Assembly (NCBI GenBank): GCA_973895155.1
Contig: OZ316898.1
Span: 9,114,001-9,178,000 of the forward strand
Reading direction: 5' to 3'
Length of the DNA stretch: 64,000 nucleotides
Source: Marsupella aquatica
Lineage: Eukaryota; Marchantiophyta
Below are positions 49,011 to 60,045 of this stretch, piece by piece; position 1 is the stretch's first letter; each line of letters starts with the position of its first letter. The notes under the pieces are model-generated. The model saw nothing but the letters and a program-made list of their open reading frames with translations, did no database searches and was not told where the DNA came from. A program made the position numbers and the translations under genes.

Positions 49011-49691
49011 ATGGCACGCCCTAAAATCCGAGCCAAGAAGCGGGGGACAGAGGTGAGCAACACAGGTGTAGTTGGGCCAGATGGTAGTAACTTCTCCGCA
49101 AGTCAGATTTTCCAGAAGGCAGCTCATTGTTGTGCCATTTGTGACGATGGTGGTGGCTAAGCCATATGTGAGGGCCCTTGCATGAGGCATTTCCACCTCA
49201 ACCTGGAGTCTGACCTTGCTGCAGAAAACAACTGTCCAGGGGTGGGCCTCCCGTCAGCACACCAGGGAGGCTGGATGTGCACTGATTGTTTGGAGAAGCA
49301 GGCTAAGTGTGCACAGTGTGGGAAGTTGGGGTCTTATGAGGGCTCTGTTGATGCTCCACCACTTGTTAGGAAATGCCCTGACAGATATTGTGTGAGGTTC
49401 TTTTGTTTTTCATGTTTGCCCGATCTTGCCACAGCTTGCCCACTTCATAAGTGCAAGGCATGTGGTCAGCACGATGAAGATTTCTGGGTGGACATAGTCC
49501 ACTGTGTTAGGTGTCCCACCATGTGGCACTTTCATTGTTTGAAGGAGCATCAAGCAGAAGGCTATGCTTGTGACAGACACATCTATCATCACTCTGCACA
49601 TGGTGTTGATCGATGGATCTTCTATTGTCATCGCCATGCCATAGATCCTACTTTGCACACTCCCATGAGAGATCACATTTCTTGGCTTTGA
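49011..49691 (+). pseudogene. EDM2-like extended PHD-finger region, one in-frame stop
   Basis: From ATG 49,011 the frame reads a basic start, then CAICDDGG, an in-frame TAA at 49,158, then ICEGPCMRHFH, WMCTDC, CAQCGKLGS, CPLHKCKACGQ, CVRCPTMWHFHCL and FYCHRHAIDPTLHTPMRDHI. This order is that of the tandem PHD module of EDM2 and EDM2-like plant nuclear proteins, which act on heterochromatin, transposon silencing and alternative polyadenylation. The EDM2 methyltransferase-like C-terminal half is absent. The TAA may be a C-to-T change of CAA. Alternatively the product starts at ATG 49,182, lacking the first zinc ligands. The next ORF (BRCT) begins 600 bp on. Confidence 0.72.
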
Positions 49692-50289
49692 ACCTGAATA
49701 ATATACATGCATAGTGCACCTGATGTGGATACCTTGGAGATTGCAGACATTCCAATTTTGAGAAGAAGGACCTCTGTAGGAGAGGATGCTTAGGCAACAA
49801 GTACCCTAAGTTCATTACTTGTTCCTGGGTACATGCCTTCAAAAACTGCCCTTAAGCCTTCTAGGAACTTTTTTAACTCTGCAATCATTTTGATCACGAC
49901 TTACATGACACTGCTTAAATTAAATCAGGACTTCTCATTATGAGCATATAAGTTACAAGGCTATTTAATTTGCGAGAATTCCCTTAAAGTGTACCAACAT
50001 TTTGTATTCTCATTGAATGTCTGCCCATTTACAACATCCGTATGTGGCATCACAAAACAATTGCACTTGTCACCTTCAATATTGTGAAGGCACATATTCA
50101 AACTATGAGGTGCATGCTTGCAGGTGTCTAGTACGTTTGTCCCAATATTTCTCCCGTTTGGAATTGGAGCAGAGACTCACCAGATGACTGGACTGGACCA
50201 AGTTATAAATGCAGCATTTTAAGGGCCCTCCGATTATCAGGTGAACGCATTATCTTCCGGTCTGCAGTGATTAGGTGGCCCGTGTGTAC

Positions 50290-51138
50290 ATGGCCTCTAG
50301 GAAACGTACAAAGGTTGACCACCCGCCTCTGTTGGCTGGAATCAAAGCCATTTTGATTCCTGGCCACTATGGGTTCACCCAAGTGAGTTGGCCAATCGTA
50401 CAAAAACGATTCTCAGAGTTCCATGGGACTGAAGTCAAGGACATCACTCCACAGACTACACATGTTGTTGCGGGGACATGGCTGGATGTGATGAACAAGT
50501 GGTCATGGTCCTTCATTGATTCTGCCATTACCAACCAAGGTCTAAAAGTAGTTGAAGTCTCTTGGCTGACCGATTCTGTTAAACATAGGTGTGTACAGAG
50601 TACTGAGCAATATGAGTTGTGGGAGAGTGAGGAGGCCACTGCAGAGGCTTTGGCTGAAAAGGAAGCCTATGAAGCAGCGGCAGAGAAACCCAACTTTGCT
50701 TCTGTCCAATATGGACCTGTTGTCAACATAGGACACCATCCTATGCGTGCAGATGCTATATTGAATGAGCATGGCAAGGAGAGAAATACCATTATGAAGG
50801 GGTTCAGTGTGGTATTTGCAGAAGAAGGAATTGGGGAGACTAAGTGCAGACTGTACAAGTCTATAGTTGTTGAGCTAGGTGGGACAGTGGAGGAGAGTCT
50901 AACAGAAACCTCCACTCATGTTGTAGGTCTGTCATACATGAAAATATGCAGAAAATTCTTTAAGACAACAGTGCATGATTTTGTCATGAACAACAATCTT
51001 TGGGTGCTTTCCCCTGATTGGCTTCTGGAATCAGCAGCTAGAGGGAAGCGACAGAATGCTTGGGACTTTGATATTTTTGAGGCCTGGCCCTCCAAGATTC
51101 AGCGGAGATGTATGCTTAGCAAAGGTGGGAGAGAGTGA
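50290..51138 (+). CDS. tandem BRCT-domain protein carried by CACTA
   Basis: 282 aa from ATG 50,290. BRCT 1 covers about residues 15-105 (KAILIPGH..., TTHVVAGT, VVEVSWLTDSV with the family Trp) and BRCT 2 about 165-260 (GFSVVFAEE, VVELGGTVEES, STHVVGLS, LWVLSPDWLLES). A Glu/Ala-rich linker (ESEEATAEALAEKEAYEAAAEKP) joins them. BRCT pairs bind phosphopeptides, usually in DNA-damage response complexes. The frame is uninterrupted. Such a protein is not a standard CACTA gene; it is presumably captured from the host. Further 5' exons are possible. Confidence 0.85.
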   Translation: MASRKRTKVDHPPLLAGIKAILIPGHYGFTQVSWPIVQKRFSEFHGTEVKDITPQTTHVVAGTWLDVMNKWSWSFIDSAITNQGLKVVEVSWLTDSVKHRCVQSTEQYELWESEEATAEALAEKEAYEAAAEKPNFASVQYGPVVNIGHHPMRADAILNEHGKERNTIMKGFSVVFAEEGIGETKCRLYKSIVVELGGTVEESLTETSTHVVGLSYMKICRKFFKTTVHDFVMNNNLWVLSPDWLLESAARGKRQNAWDFDIFEAWPSKIQRRCMLSKGGRE

Positions 51139-51314
51139 GGAGTAGGAGTCCCTCATATTTTTGTATAAAACACAATTTTGTAATAAATGTGATCCTTGAA
51201 CTAACTCATCTTGTCATGGTTGGTCGCAGTTGAAGTGATTGTTGTTTCCTGCTGCGTGGGGTGTGACTGTGAATCTACTTGCTGGGCTCTGTTTGGCTGA
51301 AGACTTTGGTGGGT

Positions 51315-51848
51315 ATGCTGCCTCTTCCAGACCGTCAGGCCCTATGTAGGGTCCTCCTACGGGTTGCATCGTGCATGGCTATTGCTTGGGCTTACTTGTG
51401 TGGATTGGTAACCAGACAGAGTGTAGCTCCATCCGAGATAATGCCTGCAGACCTTGGATGTGTTGTGAATGCTGTGGTGAATGAGGATGCACAGTCGGAA
51501 GAGGACATTTACTTTTCAGCAGATGAGTTAGACAAGCACGATGCTGTAGGTGGTTCCTTGTTGCCTGATTTGGCAGATGATATAGTTCTTACACATGTCT
51601 GGCTGAGGGTTCTTGTGGTGTCTGGCGCACAAGATATCTGCAAATATAGACTAATTAGTACCCAGTGGAGGGACTTGGTAGCAACATGTGCACCATGGAG
51701 GGCACTGCTGCCACTGCTTGTAGGCACGGATCGAAGACCACCATGGCATGAGCAGGGTTTAGACCTTGATGACTTAATGTACATGCCTGAGTACCTCAGG
51801 GCTGAGTGGCATCGACAACAGGATTGGTATCCGTATTTGATGTGGTAG
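51315..51848 (+). CDS. F-box-like ORF carried by CACTA
   Basis: 177 aa from ATG 51,315. The segment from about residue 95 (ADDIVLTHVWLRVL...YRLISTQWRDLVATCAPWRALL) has the spacing of an F-box (Leu-rich start, RLISxxWRxLV, W near the end), which would link a target to SCF ubiquitin ligases. The N-terminus has LPDRQALCRVL and an acidic stretch. No Kelch or LRR repeats follow. It lies about 180 bp after the BRCT gene and 330 bp before the transposase. The family call is tentative. Confidence 0.5.
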   Translation: MLPLPDRQALCRVLLRVASCMAIAWAYLCGLVTRQSVAPSEIMPADLGCVVNAVVNEDAQSEEDIYFSADELDKHDAVGGSLLPDLADDIVLTHVWLRVLVVSGAQDICKYRLISTQWRDLVATCAPWRALLPLLVGTDRRPPWHEQGLDLDDLMYMPEYLRAEWHRQQDWYPYLMW

Positions 51849-52174
51849 TAAGATGAGGACATCTCACACCGGTCTCGCACCTGGCACCTGTGTCTATGAC
51901 TATACATGATTGGACTCTGATATGGTCATGGATGTACGTGCAGAGGCAGTACATGTGAGGACAGCGGAGGAGTTGACACCCTCAAACATTTAGGAATTTT
52001 GTCTCATTCACTTGAGAATAGGTACATGACTCAGGCACCTATATTTTTTGTTTTTTTGTTTTTTTGGAACGTTACGTATTTTGGCAAGTACAGTCGGGGG
52101 TGAAATCCTTAACAGGAAGTGTATTTTTCACTTGCATAATAAAATGACAGGGTGCTGAGTGCGTGTGTATAGTG

Positions 52175-55100
52175 ATGGCTCCAAGGTTGCCTCTTCACAA
52201 CCCATTTAGGATTAGGCATCATGATTCTAAATTGTGGATGCGTGAACAAGCTCGGGCCGCCCAAGGTAGGAGTAGGAGGATGAGATGCCCATGCACACAG
52301 TGCCAAGGATTCAAGTCGTTGAGTTTGAACACTGTGCACCTTCACCTGCTGCGGCATGAAAGGCACCCTCGGTGGAGGGTTTGGAATGTACCAGCAGAAG
52401 AAGACTCCTCTGATGAAGAGTGGAGAGCTGACTTTGTGGATTCTAATACAGCTAGGCGTAGAGACTACGTAGAGCAGGACATAGACTGTGCAGAGGATGG
52501 TCCTGGGGTCCAACATGAGAACGTGGATGACCAAGATGGAGATGCAGAGGCAGTCACTGAGGACGGTGGGATGGATGTCCCAAGAATGGTTCAAGAGATT
52601 TTTGAAGACCTTGATGCTTTTTACGACACAGTGGAATCAGAAGAGGACAATGAACCGCAGCCACACATTGGCGACGGCCAAGCTCAACTTGACTTTGACA
52701 TTGGGGAAGGTGCAGCAGAGAGGGAGTGGGTGTTTGGGGGCCCAAAACACATCAAAGAAGCTTGCATTCCTATCTATGAGGGGTCGAACTGCTCCAAGCT
52801 GGGTTTTGTCGTGTTGTTGTTGAACATCTGTGGCAATCACAATGTTCCCAATATATTTGTGACAGAGTTGTTGACCTTCCTGCGCCGAAATGTGTTACCA
52901 GATGGTAATTCAATTCCAAAAAATATGTACGAGGCTAGGAAATTGATGTCTAACCTTGGGCTGAACTATGTGTCTATTGACGCATGCCCTAATGGGTGTG
53001 TTCTCTTTCGCAAAGAGCATGCAGATAAATTGACATGCCCTCATTGTGGTAAGCACAGGTACAAGAATGTAGGGAAATGTACACACCCTGCCAAGGTTCT
53101 TCGTCATTTTCCTCTCATTCCTAGACTACAACGTCTGTTTAGATGCCCTGCCATTTCCAAGCTGATGACATGGACTCCTGATAACAAGAGCAGTGATGGC
53201 CTGCAGCGTCACATTGGAGATTCCAACCATTGGAAATTTGTTGATGAGAGGTGGCCACAGTTTGCTGCAGAGAAGCGGAACTTTCGATTTGGTCTATCAC
53301 TGGATGGAGTAAACCCATTTGGAGACAAAAACAACCGTTATTCATGTTGGCCGGTTACGCTACTAAATTACAACCTTCCCCCATGGATGACTACAAAGAG
53401 GTTTTTTGTCATGATGGTGCTGTTAATCCCTGGACCAGCTTCTGTGACCGAGCAATTCATAGATATCATGTTGGCTCCAGCAGTGGAAGAGTGGAAGACT
53501 TTGTGGATAGAAGGGGTGCTAACCCATGATGTTCTGAAGGGGCTTCTTCGACCCAGCCCCTTTAGACTGCATGCAATTTGTTTGCTGGATATAGCAGATT
53601 ACCCAGGCCATGGCATCATATCTGGACGAGTGACAAAGGGCTATGTGGGGTGCACACCATGTGGGAAAAATGTGACAAGTGAGTGGTCGCATGCCCTGCA
53701 CAGTATGAAATTTCAAGGGCATAGAAGGTATCTGCCTGTTGATCATCCTTACAGGCACACACGGTCTCAAATTGCACACTTCAATAACAAAACAGAGCTT
53801 CGTGGCCCACCACAGAGGGTCACCAGAGAGCAAGTCCTGAGGTGGGCAGCCAGGAAGGCTGATTGGGACAAGAGAAGTGCCACTGATCGAGAACCTGAGG
53901 ATCCAGTGGTGAAACACGGTGTGAAAAGACAGACCTTGATGGACTTGGAGTTGGAGTACTGGAGGGTAATGTACTTAGCCTCCAGCCCCTGTATGATTGC
54001 AATTTTAGATTGGAGCAATGATGGATTGATGTTGGTTACAATCCTCCTATGTGGTTAATTAGTGTTTCTGTTGTTGAATTCTTTGCTTTGTGGAGTGCAG
54101 GAATTCGAGCCCAGCAAACACAATGTGGACGTCATGCACATTGAGAAAAATATTTGTGAGAGCTTGCTGAAGTTCTTGTCGGGTGAGAAAGATACAGGAG
54201 CAGTTCGAGCTGATATGCAACAGAAGGGGATTCGCCCTCACCTTTGGTTGAAGCCCCATGCAAGCAATCCCAATGTACTTCTCAAGTTCCAAGCTCCCTA
54301 TGTGTGCACACAGGATGAATGGAAGACATTCTTGTATAGATTGAGCTGTCTGAAAGTGCCCTCTGTTAATGCTGGTGCCTTCAAGAAGCATATTACAAAG
54401 AATAAACTTGGCAGTATGAAAACACATGACTACCATGTGTTGATACAGCACATTCTGCCCCTATGCCTCAGAGGTCTCATGCAGAAACCAGTCCGTAATG
54501 TCATTCTTCGACTGTGCAATGTATTTCGCCGTATATGTGTGAAAGTGTGGGATCCCCAAGGATTGGAGCAGTTGAAGCAGGATGCTGCTTATGTCCTCTG
54601 TGACTTGGAGATATACTTCCCCCTTGCTTTCTTTGATGTTATGACTCATCTCCTAATCCATGTGGTAGAAGAGCTAGGGCAGTATGGGCCAGTCAGTACC
54701 AGATGGATGTACCCTATGGAGCGATACATGAAGTTGTTGAAAGGTCATGTGAGAACATACTACAGGCCAGAGGCTTCCATGGCATTGGGGTACATTAAGG
54801 ATGAGACGTTGGGATTCCTAACAGAGTACATGGCTGGGTCTGGTGAAGCTATGACAAGAGTTTGGAAATCTGGTGAAGATGATGGAGTGAGTGGCGAGGT
54901 TGTTGAAGGTGTGGGACGTGCTGTTCAGCTGCCTGTTGCGATTCGAGACAAGGCTCATTCATATGTGCTGGCAAACACAGAGCCTATGCAACCATGGTGG
55001 AGGTGAGTGATTGAATTGACTTGCCTTTGTTGTGATGCTTCTTGTCTGTTCCAAGGGTGATCTTAGGTTGTCATGTGTTGTTTAGACCTAACTATGCCTG

Positions 55101-55875
55101 TACCTCATAATGCAGGGAATATGATATGCAAAAAGCTGCACACTTTGGGCAGCAGGATCCCTTCCCACAGTTCGAGCAGTGGATTCGGGTGACAATTCGA
55201 GAGCATAGTAGACATCACCCAGATATGGAGAAGGATTTGTATCTTCTATCTGTGCCACCACGATTGTCTATTCTGACCTACAAACGGATGAGAGCTTATG
55301 GAAATCATTATCGAGTGAGGGATGAGCAGGGTGACCATTGTGTATCATATGATTGTGGTTTGATTTCTGTGTTTGAGCAGAGAACCTCTGAAGAACAGAG
55401 GGGGTGGATGAAGATGGGTTACGTGGGGGAGTTGACCGACATTTGGGTGTTGAATTATGGTAACACAAGTGTCCCAGTGATATTGATGAAGGGATCATGG
55501 GTGAAATCAGAGTGGCAGAGACCAAGGGCCACCATGAAGCGTGATCATGATGGGTTCTTGTTGGCCAATTTTAGGTCCAGAGTACCAGAATGGTCTGAGC
55601 CTTTTGTTTTCCCTAGCCAAGTTGAACAGGCTTTCTTTGCAGATGTGGAGGAGTCACATGGCTGGAGGGTGGTATGCCATAGCCAAGCACGGAACAGGCG
55701 GATGGATGGAAGTAAAGTAGAGTTCAGTTTGGATGACCATGCTGCATTCGAGCATCCTAGTCATGAGACTGTACTTCCAACTCGGGCAGGGACTGACTAC
55801 ATCCCCTTAACATTGAGAGAGACATATGATGAACCTGGGCAAATGGAATATGATGAGGTTGATGATTTGCAATAG
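52175..55875 (+). CDS. CACTA TnpD/tnp2-type transposase (3 exons)
   Basis: Catalyses cut-and-paste excision and integration of the element. Exons 52,175-53,965, 54,101-55,002 and 55,116-55,875 join at GT-AG sites into 1150 aa. N-terminal transposase-associated zinc-binding region (CPCTQC near residue 45; VHLHLLRHE), acidic linker, then Transposase_21 (IDACPNGCVLF; CPHCGKHRYK; LRHFPLIPRLQRLF; LSLDGVNPFGDKNNRYS; TKGYVGCTPCGK; NVDVMHIEKN across exon 2), DUF4218 (LCLRGLMQKPVRNVILRLCNVFR; ELGQYGPVSTRWMYPMERYMKLLKGHVR) and DUF4216 in exon 3 (GELTDIWVLNYG; EPFVFPSQVEQAFF). No stops or frameshifts; it looks functional. The ATG follows four codons after an in-frame GTG and matches the first ATG. Confidence 0.94.
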
Positions 55876-56052
55876 GCAACAGCTGGCGATTGGCAAGTAT
55901 GAGGTTGAGGATGACTACCTGCACAGAGTCACATAACGGGAATTGCTGCCTGGAATGATGTTTAGGATAGTTGGATATGCATGAAATTGATTGATACTTT
56001 GAATTTAGTGTGCTGATTCTCCCTGTTTGGTTGTGGGTGCTGTGCAGAAGCT

Positions 56053-59000
56053 ATGGGGGAAGAGGGTGATGACATGGAGACAGACATGGGGCTTGGAGAG
56101 TGGGGTGAAGAGGAAAGATTGGATATGGATGGAGACCCAGATGCAGGGGGCTCACAGAAAAATGCACCTGTGCAAGATGCACAGGGCCCTCATCAAGTCC
56201 CAGGTAGGTGGGCAGCTAGAGAGAAATCACATAATCCATACCCTAGAAGGAGCCAGAGTTATTGGCAAGGGACGCCTGATAATTATGATGATGACTATGA
56301 TGGAGCAGAAGATGGATGGGATGAATATGAACACCCAGAGCGTGGTAGAGACGGGTACAGAGGGCAATGGAAAGGTGAGGAGGATGATTGGACAAGTAAG
56401 TGCCTTGTGCTAGTGATTTTGTGATGGTAGTAGAGATTTAGCTCAATATGCACTTATCTGATGTGTAGCTAGGGCAAAGAGTTTATCTTACAGGTCCATG
56501 AGTGTGGCATGTACCTGTTGGTATGCAGACTCTGATTGGGACAATCACGAAAACAACAAAGGCCATCCACGTTCAGATAGGAGGCAATCATTCACAGGCG
56601 GGAGAAACGCCCCTAATTCATCAAGACAAAGCAATAGGACAGGTGGTCCAGAACCATCTATGCGCCAAGGGAGAGGTAACTTGGTCATTGCAGAATTGCT
56701 CTGAAGTCCACTGTATATTTGGCAGCGGGATTTATGATTCATACTTACCTAATGTAAGTGACTGTAAATGGATCCTGTAAATGTGCAGGGACTCCAGGGA
56801 GGTTTGGACAATGCAATCCAGGCCGTGGGGGGAGATCAGGCCGTGGAGGGACCCCAGGCCGTGGGGGGACACCAGGCCGTGGAGGGACACCTAGTAGCGC
56901 TTCAGGGAGTACCAAGGCAGGAGACAGTAACAAATTTGGTAAAGTAGAAGTGAATTCCGAAGGTTGGATAACTCCCACATGTGATGGTAAGAACCGTTGG
57001 CATTCTGACCTAAGAGGAGAAGTATTGCGTTGGTTAGATTTGAGCATTACAAAGTTTAGGAGTCAGAACAAAGCTGATTGGGCTGCTATCTGCAAGGACA
57101 TTCTTGAACGGTGGGAGTATGTTGGTAATGATGGTAAGGGCCCAGTTGAAGATTGCATATCAGATTATGCAATGAGGATTTTGAAACAAGAGAGGCATAG
57201 GTTGAAAAGGATGTGGATAGACAATGGTTCTAACAGGAGAATGCCACCACCCCCATCATTGGAACTGGATCAATGGACACGGTTAATCAAAGGGTTCATG
57301 TCGGAGGCTGGACAGAGCAAGAGTGAACTGATGTCAAATGCTCGAGGCAAAGTGAAACACCTTTCACAGGCTGGGAGAGGAAGTTATGCTCCAGTGAAAG
57401 AACAATTGGTAAGGCAGTGACATGCCTGATAGTAAGCCTCAAACTTATCATCTTGCTACCATTATTACATTTTCATTGACAATCAACACTTGGTTTCATT
57501 CATATGTATGTTCATGTGGACTGCAGAAGAAATTGACAGGTGAAGAACCATCAGCACAAGAAGTGAGAGAGGAGTTCATGAAACAAAGGAGTGAGGTGAC
57601 AAGTGTAACTTCCAAACAGGTGATTATGTTATAATTCTGTATGTTCTGTGACTATTTGGCCTTGAGCATCAGAAAGAAATGTAGTAGGAAGTAAGCAACC
57701 AGTTCTTGGGGACAGTTATCTGAGATATGTAAGCTGTGTTATGACAGGGAACTGTTACAACTCTCACAGAGATGTGTGAACGGTTGAAGTCATTAGAGTG
57801 TGGACTCCCTCGAGTGGAAAGTAAATTGGCTGATCGTTTGGATATTGTGGAGGCATCTGTAGCGAACCTTCTTGCATCAGTGGAATCTAATTTCAAGCTT
57901 GTGATTGAAAAATTGGGTGGTTCCCAACCAAACAATGAGGGCAACATTGTACAAAGTGTGCCCTTGTTAACAAAAAAGGGAATTGGCAAATCTGACACAG
58001 GTATGGAAATGACACCGGCCCATTGTTCATTGTGTCCTATGTTCAAATGTCAGAAGTAAGTTTTCATGAATTGAGTGAATGGTTTGAATGCAGGAAGAGT
58101 GGAGGCAGAGAAGGACCTTGTAATCAGTAAGCAGAAGGGCAAGAAGGTTGCTGAGACAGGTAACCTGCTATGATCCAATACATTTGAAAAGTGCATGGAG
58201 TTTTGTGAAGCTTAAGCCGGTTGGAGGTAATCTTTTCTGTAAGAACTGGTTGGATGAACTGGGATCTGAAGTGACATCATGATTGATGTATCAGGTGATT
58301 CAAATAGCAATAATGAAGAAGATGTGCCCAGTGCCTCAGTGACCATAGCCAAGGAGGTATCAGGTAAGCTGATGCTTTAAATTCCTCTATATGAATGTTG
58401 AGCAACAATTCAGTGGTTAATAGATTCAACCTGAATATTGTGGTGTGTTTATTGATCAACAGAAGCAGACATGGAGCATATGGCAATGGCAAAGAAGGGG
58501 AAGAAGGCTGTTCATAATGGTAAGGAGATAGTGACAACTTTGTGGTTGGTGACATGTACATTTAGCACATGTGATGAGTGATTGACTTATGTTGGACATG
58601 ACACTGAATTGTAGTTGATGCAGAGTTGACAGACTCTCAACCAAGTGGGAGTAGGGTGAAGCGACGTCGAAACTTGGGAGCAACATTGGATGCAAGTAAG
58701 ATTGTAGATGCTTCAATTGAAGCAAGTACAATGTTGGCAGATACTGAGATGATGTCGCAGGGAAATCCTGCTACACAATCAGAAGTGTCAAATATGGATG
58801 CAGATTCTTTGAAGAAGAGTGTAGCCAATTCTCGATCACCAGCACAAAACACTCGTGCCAAAGTCATGACTCGCAACCAAGGTATGAATAATGTCATGTA
58901 TAAGCCACCCAGGAAAGCCAAGAAAAACAGCCAGGGTAAGGTGGAGGTGATAGCCACAGCAGAGCCAGTCCATAATCTTCTATCATGGGAGGATGACTCG

Positions 59001-59219
59001 CAGGTATGTGTGGGTACAGGCATTTTGCGACCGGATCATGCAAAATTCCATGGCAAAGTGGTCCCGGATGACCATGTAGTAGTGTTGTTGACTACAGTGA
59101 TTGTATCTGATTGTAATTTGCCATTTCCGAATAGAGACGATGATCCACCTCAGGAAATAATTGCAGATGCAATAGGATCTCTTGTGCTCTGGCCATCAGA
59201 GTGTGTTAGTCTGCAGTGA
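56053..59219 (+). CDS. CACTA TnpA/Transposase_24-type protein (9 exons)
   Basis: Likely binds the subterminal repeats and assists the transposase. Exons: 56053-56395, 56529-56675, 56789-57408, 57527-57619, 57748-58000, 58094-58159, 58295-58363, 58463-58519 and 58615-59219; the sum is 2253 nt, 750 aa. It has an acidic start, an RGG/GTP-repeat stretch (GRGGTPGRGGTP) opening exon 3, then a Transposase_24-like core (KSELMSNARGKVKHLSQAGRGSYAPV; TGEEPSAQEV), a predicted coiled coil in exon 5 (residues about 410-470), Lys-rich micro-exons, and a C-terminus typical of TNP1-like proteins (VPDDHVVVLLTTVI; IADAIGSLVLWPSE). All splice phases agree. Alternative splicing at GTATGAATAA (about 58,882) is possible. 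Confidence 0.85.
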
Positions 59220-59695
59220 CTGAATGCAAGTGTAGATAGCATCATGTGAATTGTGTCACATTTTGACATTGCCTTGGAAAGATCCAAGAAATATCTGTAC
59301 CAATTTTTCCATTTGGTAAAGAGGATGAAGGAGACGTTGTGTGTGACATTGATATTTCTGAATTCTGTATGTATGAAACAAGTGATTGATGTCAAACTAT
59401 GGCTCTATGGTGATTGTCTATGATACTGGAATCTATTTTATCATTTCAGTATTAGTGTGTATGGTATAGAGGAATACTTTGTGACCTTCTTTGTAGTCTA
59501 TGAAGTTTGAATCTGTGAATTCATATTAGTGTACATGGTATAGAAGATGGGTTTCTGAAACTATGTATTCTAATGTTAACATGATGAATGGTGAACTTAT
59601 AGAGTGAGTTCATTCCAAGTACACAATAAAACATGAATGCAATATGTTATTTGTGCACAAGAGTGGGTTCATTCCAAGTAGTATAGTGGGGTCTT
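59220..59695. other. 3' flank of TnpA-type gene
   Basis: Presumed 3' untranslated region and spacer. TTAGTGT(A/G)(T/C)ATGGTATAGA occurs twice (about 59,452 and 59,527). No gene. Confidence 0.5.
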
Positions 59696-60045
59696 CATCA
59701 CTCATATCCAGTTGACATAAAAGACTTATACATACCCCACAAAGTATATTTAAAGACTACCCTCCATAACCTTTTTAGTCGTTCCCAACGACTCATCATC
59801 GCAGCCCATAAAAGACTAAAAACGACTCACCAAAGCTACCCACACAAAGACTAAAATAGACTGAAAATCCAGTCTATTAAACGACTTATAAACCAGTTCT
59901 ATAAAGGACTCAGTTGATTATAGTAACAAAACATACGACTCGCAGTCCTATAAAGGACTAGAGTCCTTCCCAGTCGTTTCCAAGTCCTATACGGTACTGA
60001 ATAGTCGTTTAATGGGGTCTAAATACCCCCCGGTTTCTACTAGTG
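59696..60045 (-). repeat. CACTA right subterminal repeats and TIR
   Basis: Dense AAAAGACT, AAACGACT and TATAAAGGACT-type motifs from 59,700 to 60,005, then the inverted TIR at 60,028-60,045. The array is longer than at the left end. Confidence 0.88.

Larger units (their letters stand above)
43497..60045 (+). mobile_element. complete 16.5-kb CACTA (En/Spm) transposon with cargo genes
   Basis: Ends are exact inverted CACTAGTAGAAACCGGGG at 43,497-43,514 and 60,028-60,045, with imperfect matching inward (ATTTAGACC). A 3-bp target duplication ATC flanks it (43,494-43,496; 60,046-60,048), the hallmark of CACTA elements. Both ends carry subterminal AAAAGACT/ACGACT-type repeats, as needed for TnpA-like binding. 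All recognised internal genes run on the plus strand: PHD, BRCT and F-box-like frames, then the TnpD-type and TnpA-type genes. Both transposition genes are open, so the element looks autonomous. Confidence 0.96.

Noticed and set aside
59987-60045. Last 19 codons of the apparent FCP1-like frame
   Set aside because: They are encoded by the CACTA terminal repeat, not by the gene; the original C-terminus is on the other side of the element.
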